Below, in pieces: positions 50,001 through 61,455 of a stretch of DNA of 64,000 bases. This stretch comes from Paralvinella palmiformis (lineage: Eukaryota > Annelida > Polychaeta > Terebellida > Alvinellidae). The stretch lies in assembly GCA_025642065.1 (NCBI GenBank), contig JAODUP010000555.1:67001-131000 (forward strand), written 5' to 3'. The stretch's first letter is position 1. The number at the start of each line of letters is the position of its first letter. Below the pieces are notes generated by a model that worked only from the letters and a program-made list of their open reading frames with translations, was not told where the DNA came from and ran no database searches. Both the position numbers and the translations under genes were made by a program.

Positions 50001-51092
50001 AAATACCAACACCAACCCAAGAGGGCAGTGTCTTGCTTGTCATCCAATTAATGAATAGTTCAATTAAATTAATACTGTCCCCTAAGCTCTAGAAACAAAT
50101 GGCAGACTAATTAAGCCAATTGATTTTGCTACAAACAATACCAGTGTTATGATTAACATAGTCTAATAATCATACCCTAACTTATTGTATAATAAATTTA
50201 CTTTTAATATCATAATATTAACATAGTAATAGTTTAAGCCATTCTAAAAACTACTTTTCAGGTATATCTTGGAAAATATGTCACAAATTTGTTGGCTATG
50301 CCACTATATTTATATTAAAAAATATTTGCTTTTGACAGTTTATGACGCAATCATGTCATAAACTGTCATAAACCTGTTACGTCATAAACCCTGGATTAAT
50401 CTATGGTTTTTGACATAAACTTACCAACCCTGATTTATCAATTATGCGAATCCTACAAAAAGTGGAGCACATTTAAACGTAAGAGCATGATTCCACATGT
50501 GCGATCTGTAACAAAACGGATTGTTCCATGTAGCAATTGGTGTGAATCCGACTGTTGAATCCAGAAGTTTACAACTCAGGAGGTGAGAGGGGTGTCAGAA
50601 ACACATGGATACCACAGGCGGGGAGGTGCCACTTAACAATTCTCCACTCCACGAGGCCGTTTAGTGCGCAGGTCAAGGAAAACAAAATGGGCGACTTGTT
50701 GAATGATGCCTGATGGCCTCAAAATTATGACTAAACTTGAGTTGCAGGTGACTGCTCAAACATACACCAAGCAAAAAGAAAGCTTTTTTGTGTGTGTGTC
50801 GCAAGCAAAACCATTGTACTAATACCTAGTTATAGGTAGTATTTCAATTTGTTGTTGTTTCAAAAAGGTATAGGAGAAGTGGGGAGGTTCAACCAGACGG
50901 GGAGAATTGACCACAACATTAAAACCCTATTCATTATTTATTACACTTAATAGTTTTAAGCTGGAACATAATGTATCACTGAATAATTGTTTTGTGTTTA
51001 CTTTGGAGCAATTTGCAACAATACATCACCAAAAACAATTTGCAACTGAAAGTGGTCGTATCAAAATTAGAACTTCAAAAGTCTACACTATG

Positions 51093-51124
<32 letters not shown>

Positions 51125-52684
51125 GTCGATCTGCCCCACACTCTATGTGTTAGGCTGTGCCCAACAGGTGACAGCCAGGGGTTTCTACCCCAAATTCCAA
51201 CAAGACGAGCCCCACACTGTGGTTGAACTTACCTTGTGTTTCGCGGTCATAAAATTCTCGATTCAACAGTCCATTTTGTTGCATACGCAGTCACACATAT
51301 AGAATCACGCTCGTACGTTTACATCTTTTCCATTTTTTGGTCAGAGTTGCATAGTGCATAACATGTATGGAATCTGCTTAAAACCAATATTCCATATATG
51401 CGTATGCGACATTGCAGTAGCGTATGTACATTGCGGCTAACCTATTTTCTTGGGAAAGCCTGCCTGGACACTCAAATTGTATGGTTGAATCCAGAATTTT
51501 ACTACCTGGGTCTTAAAAATATGGATTCAAAGTCCAATTCACATTTGCACCATTCGTTACATGGAGCAATCCATTTGTCATATTTGGAAATCACACATAT
51601 GGAATCACGCTCGTACGTTTACATGTTTTCCATTTTTCTCGGCTTAAGAAAACACCACCTATATAAATGGTATCCACGTTAAAAAGTTGTATTCATTGCA
51701 ATTTACTGGCTACACGTTCTTGGTCATTTGAAATTTTATTTATATAATGAAAGTGAAAATGCCTATGGGTAACTCAACAAAGCAGCAATGGGCTTCACTG
51801 AATAAATATTGTTTATCAAACACTTCTCTATTTGTCGATTTTTAATGCAAATACATGTTTATATGTAAGCAGGTGAAAAAAATACATGTTTATATGTAAG
51901 CAGATTTAAAAATAAATGATAATTTGGATCAGGTGAAAATTTGTTAAGCAAGTAAAACATTTGTTGGGCAAGTGCAGTTCCAATCTACTTGGCAAGGGGC
52001 AACTGAATTGAAAAAAAAATTCTGACCCTGCTCTGAACCTGACAGCTTCTGTTCTATTAGCGAAAAGGAATGAAAAGAATGCATCTGTTAATCTGCTGCA
52101 AGATATGGAAGCAAATGTTACTCTCAGCAATATTCCACAGAAATGTCCATTGATCTGCGATCTGTGTTAAATAAGTGTATTTAAAACGGCTCTGTTTTTG
52201 CTCTTGTTTCACCTGCATTCATTTATTGTTTCTAAAAATCCCATCATTTAGTCTTTTCCAGTCCGTGTGGGCAATGGTTGGTATTTTCATTTTGACTGCA
52301 GCAAAACGCAGCTTAAAACTACCCAGCCAAAAACATCATTTTGAATCAGTCATAAATAAGGTCTGAATCACCTAAAGATTAGGCAGTCTCCGAGCACGTT
52401 TTCTATCTGTCATATCGCTTGTGGCCTTTTTGCATCCATTTTGTCATAAGTAATTTGGACTTACGACGCAACTTTCCGTCATTGATGTTGTTCCAGGTCT
52501 TGCTTTGCTGGAATTGTCAAAGGACAAGCCAAGTGTGAGACAAGTGGAGAATCACAGCACAAATTACATGAAGACATTGGATGCTATAGAGACTGGTCTC
52601 TCAAGACACATACACTATCTAACACAGTGTTCTACAGGTAAATAAAACACAAGCAGCATGAAATTGGATTGTTTATACTTGTTT

Positions 52685-52718
<34 letters not shown>

Positions 52719-53838
52719 TCATCATTACCAGGGTTGAGTTTATGACAGTCATAAACCTGTTTATGACATGACAGTGTCATTAACCTGTCATAAATACCTT
52801 TATGACATTTTATCTTAATTTCTTTTTACTTTCACTTTTGATCTATTTTGCTTTAAATCAGTTGTGGATTATCAGTATATCAGAATTATTATATTTATAT
52901 ATTACAAACATGAATATAAAATGATATTGTAAGCTGGTCTCTCTTACATTGAATATCACTATAGATCTGTGGCTTGGTTGTGTAGCTTAACACAGAAGGA
53001 AGGGTGCTTGTTGGTGACCACATATATTTCACTTAGCATGAACTTTACCATCCACCGTGACTCTTAGATATTCCCAGATGGGATGAGCAGGTCTACCACC
53101 CTTGAACATGACTGGTTATTGTGCTATGCTATATAACATGCCAATATATTTATGAAAAGCATACAATTTTGACAGTTTATGACTGACCTTAGAATGTATT
53201 ACATTATGATTCAAGGTGTGCTTGCTTTGTATTTCGGGGAGAATCCCCAGGCTGTCGCTTATTCAGCACAGCCTCTATGTTGGAGTGGTTGAGAATAACT
53301 CCTTCCCCACCACTCACGGGGGAGCAGTATGGAAAGATGGAGCCAAAATACCCCAAAGGTGTTCACTGCCACAGTGTTTTACATCCTCAGGTGGTTTTTA
53401 ACGTCCCCCTTTATTTTAATCAATTCAGCGGAGACAGCAGTGCCATTTAATGTGGTCAGCCAGCCAAGATGTTGTGAGCCGAGAAATTAATCCCTGGAAA
53501 AGTTTTGAGGTGCCACATTATTATGATGTTCCGTAAGACAAATAATCTCCATTTCAGGACAGCCACATGAGGGATCTGGATATGCAGCACAGAAGGATCT
53601 ACACATGGCCAGATTTCGATGGGAACACGTCCACAGTCGTCTTAATGAGCTAGAAAAGCTGAAAACAGAACACTTAAGACAGGAAAGTCTCCAGAGATCT
53701 CGTTCCCAAACCAGCCAGTTAAGACAAGACAACGTCCAGAGATCATTGGCTCAAAATGTTAAGAGACCTACAAGTTTGCAGGCAACGCAGCAGGGCGCAG
53801 GACAACCAATGGCTGGCCTATTTGAAACAAATAATTAA
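47026..53838 (+). CDS. MED11: Mediator of RNA polymerase II transcription subunit 11
   Basis: Small subunit of the Mediator head module, which pairs with MED22 and helps recruit TFIIH and RNA polymerase II. Exons 47026-47101 (ATG at 47026), 52497-52637 and 53558-53838 have AG/GT borders and phase-1 introns. Together they encode 165 residues. The N-terminal part has LQQLEAIEQQVSSALQSAG, then LALLELSKDKPS and GLSRHIHYLTQCSTGQPHEG. The block TGQPHEGSGY (about residues 72-81) is the recognisable MED11 signature; human reads QPHEGSSY. The human protein has about 117 residues. Here the tail beyond about residue 112 is longer, rich in Gln, Arg and Ser, and contains two similar decapeptides (ESLQRSRSQ and DNVQRSLAQ). 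Intron 1 (5.4 kb) holds a LINE fragment and a hAT-like element. The start is the first ATG of the exon and gives the expected N-terminus. Confidence 0.9.
47235..47345 (-). mobile_element. Fragment of the TCAATTCCAA-type element
   Basis: GGAATTGGAATTGAAGTTTCC and the flanking A/T-rich blocks match the reverse complement of part of 49620-49925. It lies in MED11 intron 1. Confidence 0.5.
47819..48330 (+). mobile_element. LINE fragment, end of reverse transcriptase region
   Basis: The + strand reads LEEWSNKWQLKFNADKCKLL, a typical non-LTR reverse-transcriptase thumb-region block, followed by HCEKQVNKGK, GLIHRTYSYFD and LEYGNAAWRPLYNN with stops and frame changes. It lies in MED11 intron 1, same strand. 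Confidence 0.8.
49153..50432. mobile_element. hAT-like non-autonomous element, 1.28 kb
   Basis: It begins CAGGGTTGGGTTTATGACAG and ends ACTTACCAACCCTG; the terminal CAGGGTTGG/CCAACCCTG is inverted. Flanking octamers ATATATCA (49145-49152) and ATTTATCA (50433-50440) differ at one base, fitting the 8-bp target duplication of hAT elements. The subterminal regions are full of GTTTATGACA / TGTCATAAAC words in both directions. A copy of the TCAATTCCAA-type element (49620-49925) is nested inside. No transposase is seen. It lies in MED11 intron 1. Confidence 0.8.
49620..49925. mobile_element. TCAATTCCAA-type element, nested copy
   Basis: It shares the block ACCTACTCTGAGTAGTTTAT and the terminus GAATTGACC...TGTCTG with 43686-44385. 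It is inserted within the hAT-like element at 49153-50432. Confidence 0.65.
51291..51643. repeat. Dispersed direct repeat, two 50-bp copies
   Basis: GAATCACGCTCGTACGTTTA with flanks occurs at about 51291-51342 and 51592-51643, 301 bp apart, in MED11 intron 1. A second two-copy repeat (ATACATGTTTATATGTAAGC) is at 51851-51903. Confidence 0.8.
52729..53184. mobile_element. Second copy of the CAGGGTTG hAT-like element, right end missing
   Basis: It begins CAGGGTTGAGTTTATGACAG like the element at 49153 and shares the inner block near GACAGTTTATGACTG, but no CCAACCCTG terminus follows. It lies in MED11 intron 2, right after an (AAT)n run at 52687-52715. Confidence 0.7.
53215..53420 (+). repeat. 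Dispersed repeat sharing GGGGAGAATCCCCAG
   Basis: GGAGAATCCCCAGGCTGTCG and the following CTTATTCAGCACAGCCT match 1972-2010 inside the pogo-like element. The rest of the 200-bp stretch before MED11 exon 3 looks repetitive but is not identified. Confidence 0.5.
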
Positions 53839-54251
53839 AGGTTTTTGCCCCCAAAATGTTTTCCTTCTTTTTGGGACATAATTGTTGCTGGTTTCCTTGG
53901 AATTTAATAGGTTGGTGTCAAAATAGGAATATGGTGTAAATGTTATGCATATCCCACAGTTCATTGAATGAGTAAGAATCTTCATTTTTCTTGAGATGTT
54001 TTATCATCCTGATTTTAGATGTTTGTAATTGCCTAGACATCGAGGAATCCATGGGAGCATAATTTAAAAAAAACATTGAGATCTAGTCATAAAATATGGA
54101 CACATTATGGGCCAATCCTTGGTTAAGATAATTACTTTGAAACCACGTCAGTTGAGAGTGTGATCGTGTATACCGAGTTAGTTGTACAATATTTGGAATC
54201 CACCTTCTTTCCACACAAACAAAATGTTGGGGACTGACTGAAGCATGCACG

Positions 54252-55726
54252 CAGAGCCGTCTTTACGCATGGGCACGCTGGTCAGTTGCCCCGGGACCCC
54301 ACAAGCAATGGGGGCCCATGCTAATCTATGTATATTGTGACTTGCTGTGAGTGGTTGTGTACGTAGGGGTCCCAGTGCACCGCTTTGCCCAGGATCCTAT
54401 AATGCTGTTAAAGGTGACAGGAAAAGAAATTTCACATTTTGAAGTTAATATAACGTAACAAACAATTATTTTATTCCCTATCAGATGCAAAACAATTCTA
54501 AACACCAGTTATCATATTTCCATTAAAATGTTCCCTAAATCCTTATTTTCCTAACTTTCACGAGCCATTGCTAGTGTGTACTACATTCACTAAGGATTAT
54601 CGTGTGACGTCATCTTTGCCAAACATCACATAGTGCCACAGCTTTATTTACACATAACAGACAAACTGTAAGATTCCGATGAAAGTTTTGAAATTTTCAG
54701 GGATATCAAGCCCTATAACTTTGAACCACTGGCTAAAAAAGGGTCACAGACCGTATTAATTGTGAGAAATTAGCTGTAGCAAGTGCAAATGTGCATCTGG
54801 AGCACCCACCTGTGCCGCCGACATCCGGCCCACAGCAAGAGTTGGATTGGCTTGTGTTTTTTTTGTGTTGGTATAAGCTTAATTGAATGCCAGTATTTCC
54901 CTCTTCCTATCATATAACGTCATTTAAAATAAAGTGATATTTGTCTGTACACAGGAGCCCATTGGATGCATGGGGCTCTCCCATATGTGACCTATACAGG
55001 CATGTGCTGCCCTCAATGGAATATCTACTAGACTTGTTTAGTGGGGTTTACAGTACACAGCCATAAGAAGCTTTGAGTAGGCCTAAGTAAGTAAGTTAAA
55101 TTTTAATTTAATAGCTTGCTCACAAGATTACCCCATTATCGCTTATACATACCCGTTTACAATTCAGTTTCTCCACCAAACTACTGATTCATTTGAGCTT
55201 AGCATTTCCCAGTTTGTCAAATATGGTTGGAATGGCGTCTTCTGTGAGGCTGACACTCTTCATGTCATATCCGACTGATCGTGCTATTGACGGGGAAATA
55301 ACGAACATACATTCCTCGAAGTGGTAAGTTGGCCTCCACTGCACTCTGTTCGCGTTTCTTAGCCAATCGCGGAAACGAGTCTTGTTTTGGAGGGAATTAA
55401 TGCATAATTCATCCACTGGCAGATCCATTTGCACAATTATTTGCTGCACAATACACCATTTTATACGTTTAACAATAGAACACTTAACACAGATTAAACA
55501 AGGCCACGTGGAGTGTTTACGTTTTTGTTTGTCAAAAATGACGTCACATTCCGAAGATTCAAGATTAAAGCTGTGGGATTTGTGATGCTAGGAAAGCAAG
55601 TTTGAAAACAACCGTAACTTTATTTCTAGGGAAAAAATTATATCTGACTGAAATTTGATTTTAATAAATAACACTGCATTTTGCCTAATTTGGGAAACAT
55701 TTCCAGTTACCCTTAAGACGGCCTTG
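54252..55726. mobile_element. hAT-like transposon relic with GCCGTCTT inverted ends
   Basis: The left end CAGAGCCGTCTTTACGCATG and the right end CCTTAAGACGGCCTTG share an inverted GCCGTCTT core. The left part also has the GGGCCC-rich text (TTGCCCCGGGACCCCACAAG) often seen at such termini. A THAP zinc-finger remnant lies inside on the - strand. No convincing target duplication was found, so the exact limits are uncertain. Confidence 0.55.
55189..55459 (-). pseudogene. THAP zinc-finger domain remnant
   Basis: From ATG at 55459 the - strand reads MVYCAANNCANGS, the start of a THAP domain (C-x4-C), then a stop. In another frame it reads NKTRFRDWLRNANR, YHFEECMFV and LTEDAIPTIFD, matching the middle and the AVPTIF-type end of THAP domains. 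The Cys of the second Cys-x2-His pair is missing. A frameshift and a small deletion therefore inactivate it. It is probably part of the transposon at 54252-55726 rather than a host gene. Confidence 0.7.
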
Positions 55727-57069
55727 GGCACTTCGAATATACTGCGTCATTCATAGGAATCATGAGGTGTGACCCTGTTAGTGGATATACACCGTCATTA
55801 GTTGTTTTTTTACTGATTTGGATGGTGCTTCTGTGAAAAAAGTACCAGCATGTGTTTTAATTCCCTATTTATGGTTATTAATGAGCTTGAAATCAAGCTA
55901 AAAATATATCTCAAAATCAATTGTTCATTTATGTACATGTGATGAGAGGATTTGGCCATAAACATAATCTGTGAATGTAGTAAAGCTCACTAAAACATTT
56001 GTTTGGGGGCTTTTACTTTCTTTCTGGGAAATAACTGGCATAATCGTAACGGTGTTTAGTGATTCATCTTGGTATCCGTCACCTTTCATGTAAACCTTTC
56101 TCTGTGACACCTATATATAGAGATAGCCATATGTTCCGAAGTAAATCGTACAGGAAGCTAATACACCACCGGTAAAAGGTCATGCCTTACAGTGACGGCC
56201 TGGGGTGGTATCAGTTCACCTTGACAAGACAAGCAATATATACGAGGAATTATTTTATTTTCGCCCATACTATGATCTCGGCTATCTAATGGTAAACGAT
56301 AATTACATAGATAGCAGATTCAGATCATACACGTTCTGGTACTTGACATGATTTTTAATATAGACTTCTGTAATAACCTCATCAGGTCTGACCGGTATGG
56401 CTGTTAATTTCACCATCTCCCCGACAACAGCTGAAGAGCGCCATCTGTCATTTATCATATTATTTAGGGCCATCGATAATTATCTTAATTAACAAGTGTA
56501 TAAACGTTCACTTTCCGAGATCAGTCCTCTCTGAAGATATACAGTTGTCAATGTTGCAAATGATGATTAAATGTTCGAAAGTTGTTTTGCTTTAAAACAG
56601 ACTACCTGGCGTCATGTTTAGTCGTTTTGACGGTCCACCTGTCTCGTAGTGTGAGGACGGCCGTGCGATCAGGTTAACTGAAAACAGAAAAACAGAATCG
56701 AAAGTTGTGACATCATCGTGTCCCATCCCTTCATTTGACGAGATATATATAGTATCCGGTGAAGTAGTTTTTGATTGTATTAATTAGTACGTTATTTATG
56801 ATGCTTACCGGATATCAGTATTTGCTAACTATTTATGTTTGCTTCTAGACACGTTATATCCACCAACAATATAACAATAATAGATACCACAACAACGTGA
56901 GTGATCACCAAAAACCCTTTATATTGGGATTCTTCACACATAATGCTACTATTACGCCAAATGGTTTATCACATTAAAATCGAGTAATTTAAACCAAGTA
57001 TTTATTGTACATATACAGGGCCCTCCATAACAAGGTGTGTAAGCTAGTACCAGGATCTACAAATATCTC

Positions 57070-57100
<31 letters not shown>

Positions 57101-58473
57101 TTAGATTAGATCCTCTGTGCCCCAACAAACACGAGGCCGATTCCCCCTCCAACTTCGCGTAGCTAAAGAATGGACCTTCATACACACATACAGTAAATTG
57201 CGTATATATCACATTACTTGCACCATATATTTAACATACTACTATTTATTCAGATACGATCAGAAACAAGTAAGAAGCGGCAAATATAAACGTCAAAATT
57301 CAGCAAAAATATTGCGGTTCTATATTCTGCACTCGTAGAAAATAAAGAGTAATCCTCTGTAAAGTCCTGTTGAACATCTTTGTCCTACTTGCAGACTTCA
57401 GCACAACACAGCTAAGCATATATATATATATATATATATATATACACGGCTACTTTGAGACCATAAATGGTTTTATGATCTCCATAGAAAATTGTCGCCT
57501 GTTACTTGGTTGGGGATAGTTGTCCCTCATGTGGAAATTTAAGCTATGGCTGTCACTGGAAGAAAACTCACGTTAGAAAAAAACGGGTTTGACTAGGATG
57601 AGAGAGTGGACTCGAGTCGTGAGTGGCAAATTGGCCATGACAACTAGAATATTATAGCTGACTAGAAAGCCTAGCAGGGTGATGTTTAGGGTACGGAAAT
57701 GACATTGGCGTGGCAGAGTTACAACATAATTTGATTGCAGCGTACCATATACTGCCCAATATTAGCTTCAACAACAATAAACCCGCCTGCTCCGTGTCAA
57801 CAGTTTGCCTCGCTGGCAAAATTACGTGGAAACCACATTGAATCCCTCGCGTTGTTTCTATCTGCAAATTTGGTTATATTTGATTTCTCCGCTGATTCCA
57901 CTCGAGGATTTTTATGTTGAATCCATGAAATAATTTCCACGTTCGATCCACGTCAGGATTTCAACTTTGATTTCATACACTTTCAATGAATCACAAAAAT
58001 GACATCTTCCAATATCTATTTCTAACTTGAGCAATAAAATATGAAAACATGGTACTTATATTAACATTGTTTAACTTAACACACCCATTGTTATGGAAGC
58101 TAGTAATAGCCTGATAAATGTGAAGATTTACATGGATAAGGATGTGTACCACAAATGTTGATATTTAGAACCTGGAATATAATTCCCCTCACTACTATTG
58201 TTATATAAAATAAAACACTACAATCAATACCTTTAATGCATTTTGAGTAATCTACAAATATATATATTCACCATCGGTATACTGTCCACGCCAAATGCCT
58301 ATATTATAGTATCTATTTTGGCGTCCACCATAACATCCAATCATAAAACACACCTTAACCTATGAACAAAAAATATTATATCTGCAGACAATAAATACTA
58401 ATATTATCATTATGGTAAATAGGTAAGATAAATTCTGAAGATAATTAAAAATATATATGTAGCTAGCTTTTAC

Positions 58474-58510
<37 letters not shown>

Positions 58511-58574
58511 CGTATATGTTACAGAAGGATGCAGTAAAGGTGACTCGATTCTATGTTCAACTTAACAGCTTCAC
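55727..58574. other. Intergenic stretch, no gene recognised
   Basis: AT-rich DNA with a fragment of the nested-transposon family (about 56170-56220), AC/AT repeats at 57070-57098 and 57417-57443, and (AT)n at 58480-58511. No conserved coding segment was seen on either strand. Confidence 0.6.
56435..56446 (-). promoter_or_regulatory. CTCF-like core motif, reverse
   Basis: AGATGGCGCTCT on the - strand matches the AGRTGGCGC core. Prediction from motif only. Confidence 0.3.
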
Positions 58575-58651
58575 CTAACCAGCTTCATGCATGATGAAGA
58601 TGTGCAGCAAGCCATGATCTTCCATGCCTGAGAAGTTCCTGAACACTTCAT
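58575..58651 (-). CDS. Candidate last exon of an unrecognised gene
   Basis: On the - strand a good acceptor (pyrimidine-rich, TTTACAG) at 58653-58652 is followed by 77 bp coding for EVFRNFSGMEDHGLLHIFIM plus HEAG and a TAG stop at 58577-58575. The first two bases complete a split codon. The peptide does not look like low-complexity translation, but I do not recognise a family and could not find the preceding exon. It may be a real small exon or chance. Confidence 0.3.
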
Positions 58652-58794
58652 CTGTAAACAGAATTGAAAAACAAAATATAATTCCTAACATTATACACAA
58701 TAGTCCATCTCAGGCAGCTAACTTTCTGGACATACAGAATTATTAGGAAAATAAATTTAGTACAGTATGTGGTTTATTCTTTGCACTGTTATTC

Positions 58795-58975
58795 CTATTC
58801 CCATGGGTCTGAGTAATAATATGTGCCTATAATGGCAAAATGCGTTGTATGCTCCCGTGGGAATTGAAGCGTGTGCTGAATTGAAACGGGCCTGAGTCGG
58901 GAATAATAATAACGTACAGTGCCTCAGGACAGGCCGGGTTACCTCGTTTTGGCACTTTATAAATACGCATTATTA
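58795..58975 (+). mobile_element. SINE (family B), 3' part
   Basis: GTGCCTATAATGGCAAAATG, GGGCCTGAGTCGGGAATAAT and GGCACTTTATAAATACGCAT match the body and tail of the copy at 40849-41155. Confidence 0.75.
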
Positions 58976-59204
58976 AAAATGCATTATTATTATTATACTT
59001 TTATGCTAAATAATCAGTATTAACCATTAAGATGTTACACCATATGCCAATATCGGACTGTTATGTTGAATTAACATAGATCCAATATATATTTCCTGAT
59101 AGATCGTACATGATCACATTTTTACTAAAGATGGACAACGTGAATAAAAGAAGGGGTGCCGCGCTGGTATGTGGCTATTATAAGAAGTAATAAATATAAG
59201 CTTG

Positions 59205-59367
59205 AAAATGCGCACAAGGTAAGCTAAATGGACTGAACGACCTCCAAAACTAATGGAGCAAAGTGAAAGACGAAACACCCTTCTGGCATAGCCCGTTCGG
59301 AGTCTGAACCCAGATACTATAGATCCGTAGTCAACCGCGCTACCAGTTAGCGCATGGAGGTGACCCA
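59205..59367 (-). mobile_element. tRNA-derived SINE (family A)
   Basis: Reverse copy with GCTAAATGGACTGAACGACC, CCTTCTGGCATAGCC and the tRNA-like head end at TAGCGCATGGAGGTGACCC (+ strand text). Confidence 0.75.
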
Positions 59368-59584
59368 TGTTATGCTTGGGAGATTTATTATGGATTCTAA
59401 GACTTTGTTGTTGAATTTATCCCGTGGCATATTTTCTTTGTTAGGAAAATCATATCAATCACGTTTATAACTGAAATGGATGAAAATTGTATGTGATAAC
59501 TAATAAAATGTAACTAACTTTATTCATATTAATTACAGTGCAGATTAGCCAAATCACAACAGTCGCTCGTTGATATCGCATCGG

Positions 59585-59596
59585 GTGCTGCCATCT
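59585..59596 (-). promoter_or_regulatory. CTCF-like core motif, reverse
   Basis: AGATGGCAGCAC on the - strand, identical to the + strand motif at 4782-4793. Prediction from motif only. Confidence 0.3.
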
Positions 59597-60379
59597 GGTA
59601 ATTTAAGTTACGTATCCCATACTAATTCTGTATTTCAATTAAAGTTTTTCTCAGGCCATATCTCGAGCAGCAGGTATGCATACACAAATTAAATGATACT
59701 TATTGTACATACGCACATAAAGTTACAACACTATATAGCATGAATGCTAAGATATAAACGGGTTTGATGTGGTAAGTTCTAACTATAGGGGATGCATGTA
59801 TTCATTTGTTAAACTGTAAACAACCTGTTAATAATAGTAGAAAGCTGGGTGAGAGGGGGGGGGGGCTTTTTAGCTTCATCTTGCATGGTATTTTCTTCAC
59901 AAGTACTTCTCATCGTCACGAAATAAATGACGGACGTTTTGCTATGATTTATTTGTTGGTTGGGTGTTTGCTGAGGTGGAAGTGTTCTGGGACAGATGGT
60001 GGGATTTTTCATCCTGGACCAAATCAGGGGGAAACGACAACTATGATTTTAAGGCTACCTCAGAGGATGGCTCTGGATAGCCATTAACGTAAACTCATGA
60101 GCATTGTGAATATGATGAACCTAAACAGTTTAATAGTAAATGTGATGGTTTTCAAAAATCCACTTCATAGTTTCACATCGACACAGGCTGTATACAAAAA
60201 ATTCGGACTGTTTCAGGGAACTGATGTATAGCAAATTTTCCTTTTTACTTTATAGGTGAGACTGAGGTTTTTAAAATATGTAACAGGGACTGTCCTATAC
60301 CCATCTACCTGGTTTTCATAAAATGACTCGCACTAGAAAAGATTGTGAGGGGGTGTTCAAAAATGAAAACATTTACTTC

Positions 60380-60647
60380 AAAATACGAGTTAATAATGGC
60401 CGAAATGACAGTTTTTTACGTGGCTGGCAACCTCAAATGAGGCAGACGCAAATGGTCTGTAATTTATAGCTTCCCCACGGAGACTAATTCTAAATAAATT
60501 TAGAATAAATGGCATGTTCGTTAGAGAAAACCTTGCCTTGGATGAAAATCTCTCCCTACTATATAATAGTGCCACGGCCGAGGCGCGAACCTGCGACCTC
60601 CCGCACATAATGACCATAGCCATAAGTAAATAGTCTCACGCTCTACC
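60380..60647 (-). mobile_element. tRNA-derived SINE (family D)
   Basis: Read on the - strand: tRNA-like head with B box GCAGGTTCGCGCC, then GGCCGTGGCACTATTATATA, GGCAAGGTTTTCTC and GTGGGGAAGCTATAAATTAC. It is the fuller partner of 45481-45690. Confidence 0.75.
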
Positions 60648-61059
60648 CATGTCTTTGAATCTTTATTTACTAAAATGATGGCTAACTCTGGTTCAAACAG
60701 TATTGTACCAGTAATCTATCTACCAAATGTTCCACCTCTTCCGGATCTAGACATATTAACAACACTGCTAATCAGTACGGAGGAAGAAATATCAGACAAA
60801 GCATTAAGCACAATCTTTTAATGCACATTTATTTCAATATTGGTAAAACTACAAGCCAGAATGTGCTACAATTAAATAAACAATTCTCCGATGTTTTAGC
60901 CAATCCATTACCAAATAACGTGTACCTAGAACCCATAAATACAGCACATAACCTCGGTGTCATAAATAAGTAAAAACCGAAAACAAGCTTCGATCATGAT
61001 AAAATCCTGGACAAAAGTCGTAAAAGAATGAAAAAACACACATTCTGGATCCAGTTAAT

Positions 61060-61378
61060 AATAGTGCATATTTGTATAGTGCCAGAGCTTGGTAACCCTG
61101 TTCTGAGGCGCTGTACAGTATTTTTGTATCCCTGACTCAGACTTGCTTCAAGCCAGCACGTATCTCAACTCCCAACGGAGCATACAACGCATGCTACCAT
61201 TAAAGGCGCAAAGCGTTACTCAAACACGTAGCCGTCACGTCCGGTCAGGTTCTCATTTTATGGACGCGTGAACCAGTCGCCACATCACGGCATTGAAGCT
61301 CCCGGCACCTCGAACCCGCGACCCTTCGGCTACGAGTACTACGCTATAACTAACTGCGCTATCACGGCTCGGCTCGAG
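61060..61378 (-). mobile_element. tRNA-derived SINE (family B), near full length
   Basis: On the - strand: head with AGTTATAGCGTAGTACTCGT and B box GGGTTCGAGGT, body with TTAATGGTAGCATGCGTTGT, tail ending near GGCACTATACAAATATGCAC. It is inserted in the LINE at 60660-62170. Confidence 0.8.
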
Positions 61379-61455
61379 TCATATTAACCTGTCACGTTCA
61401 GTTGGAATCAGTCCCAACCAATTAAAATGGTCATATAGATCCATCAGTCTACTTC

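Noticed and set aside
59540..59600. Possible + strand exon bounded by TTACAG and GGTAATTT
   Set aside because: It is open but short, with no recognisable peptide and no partner exons. The AGATGGCAGCAC-type motif on the other strand explains the conserved look better.
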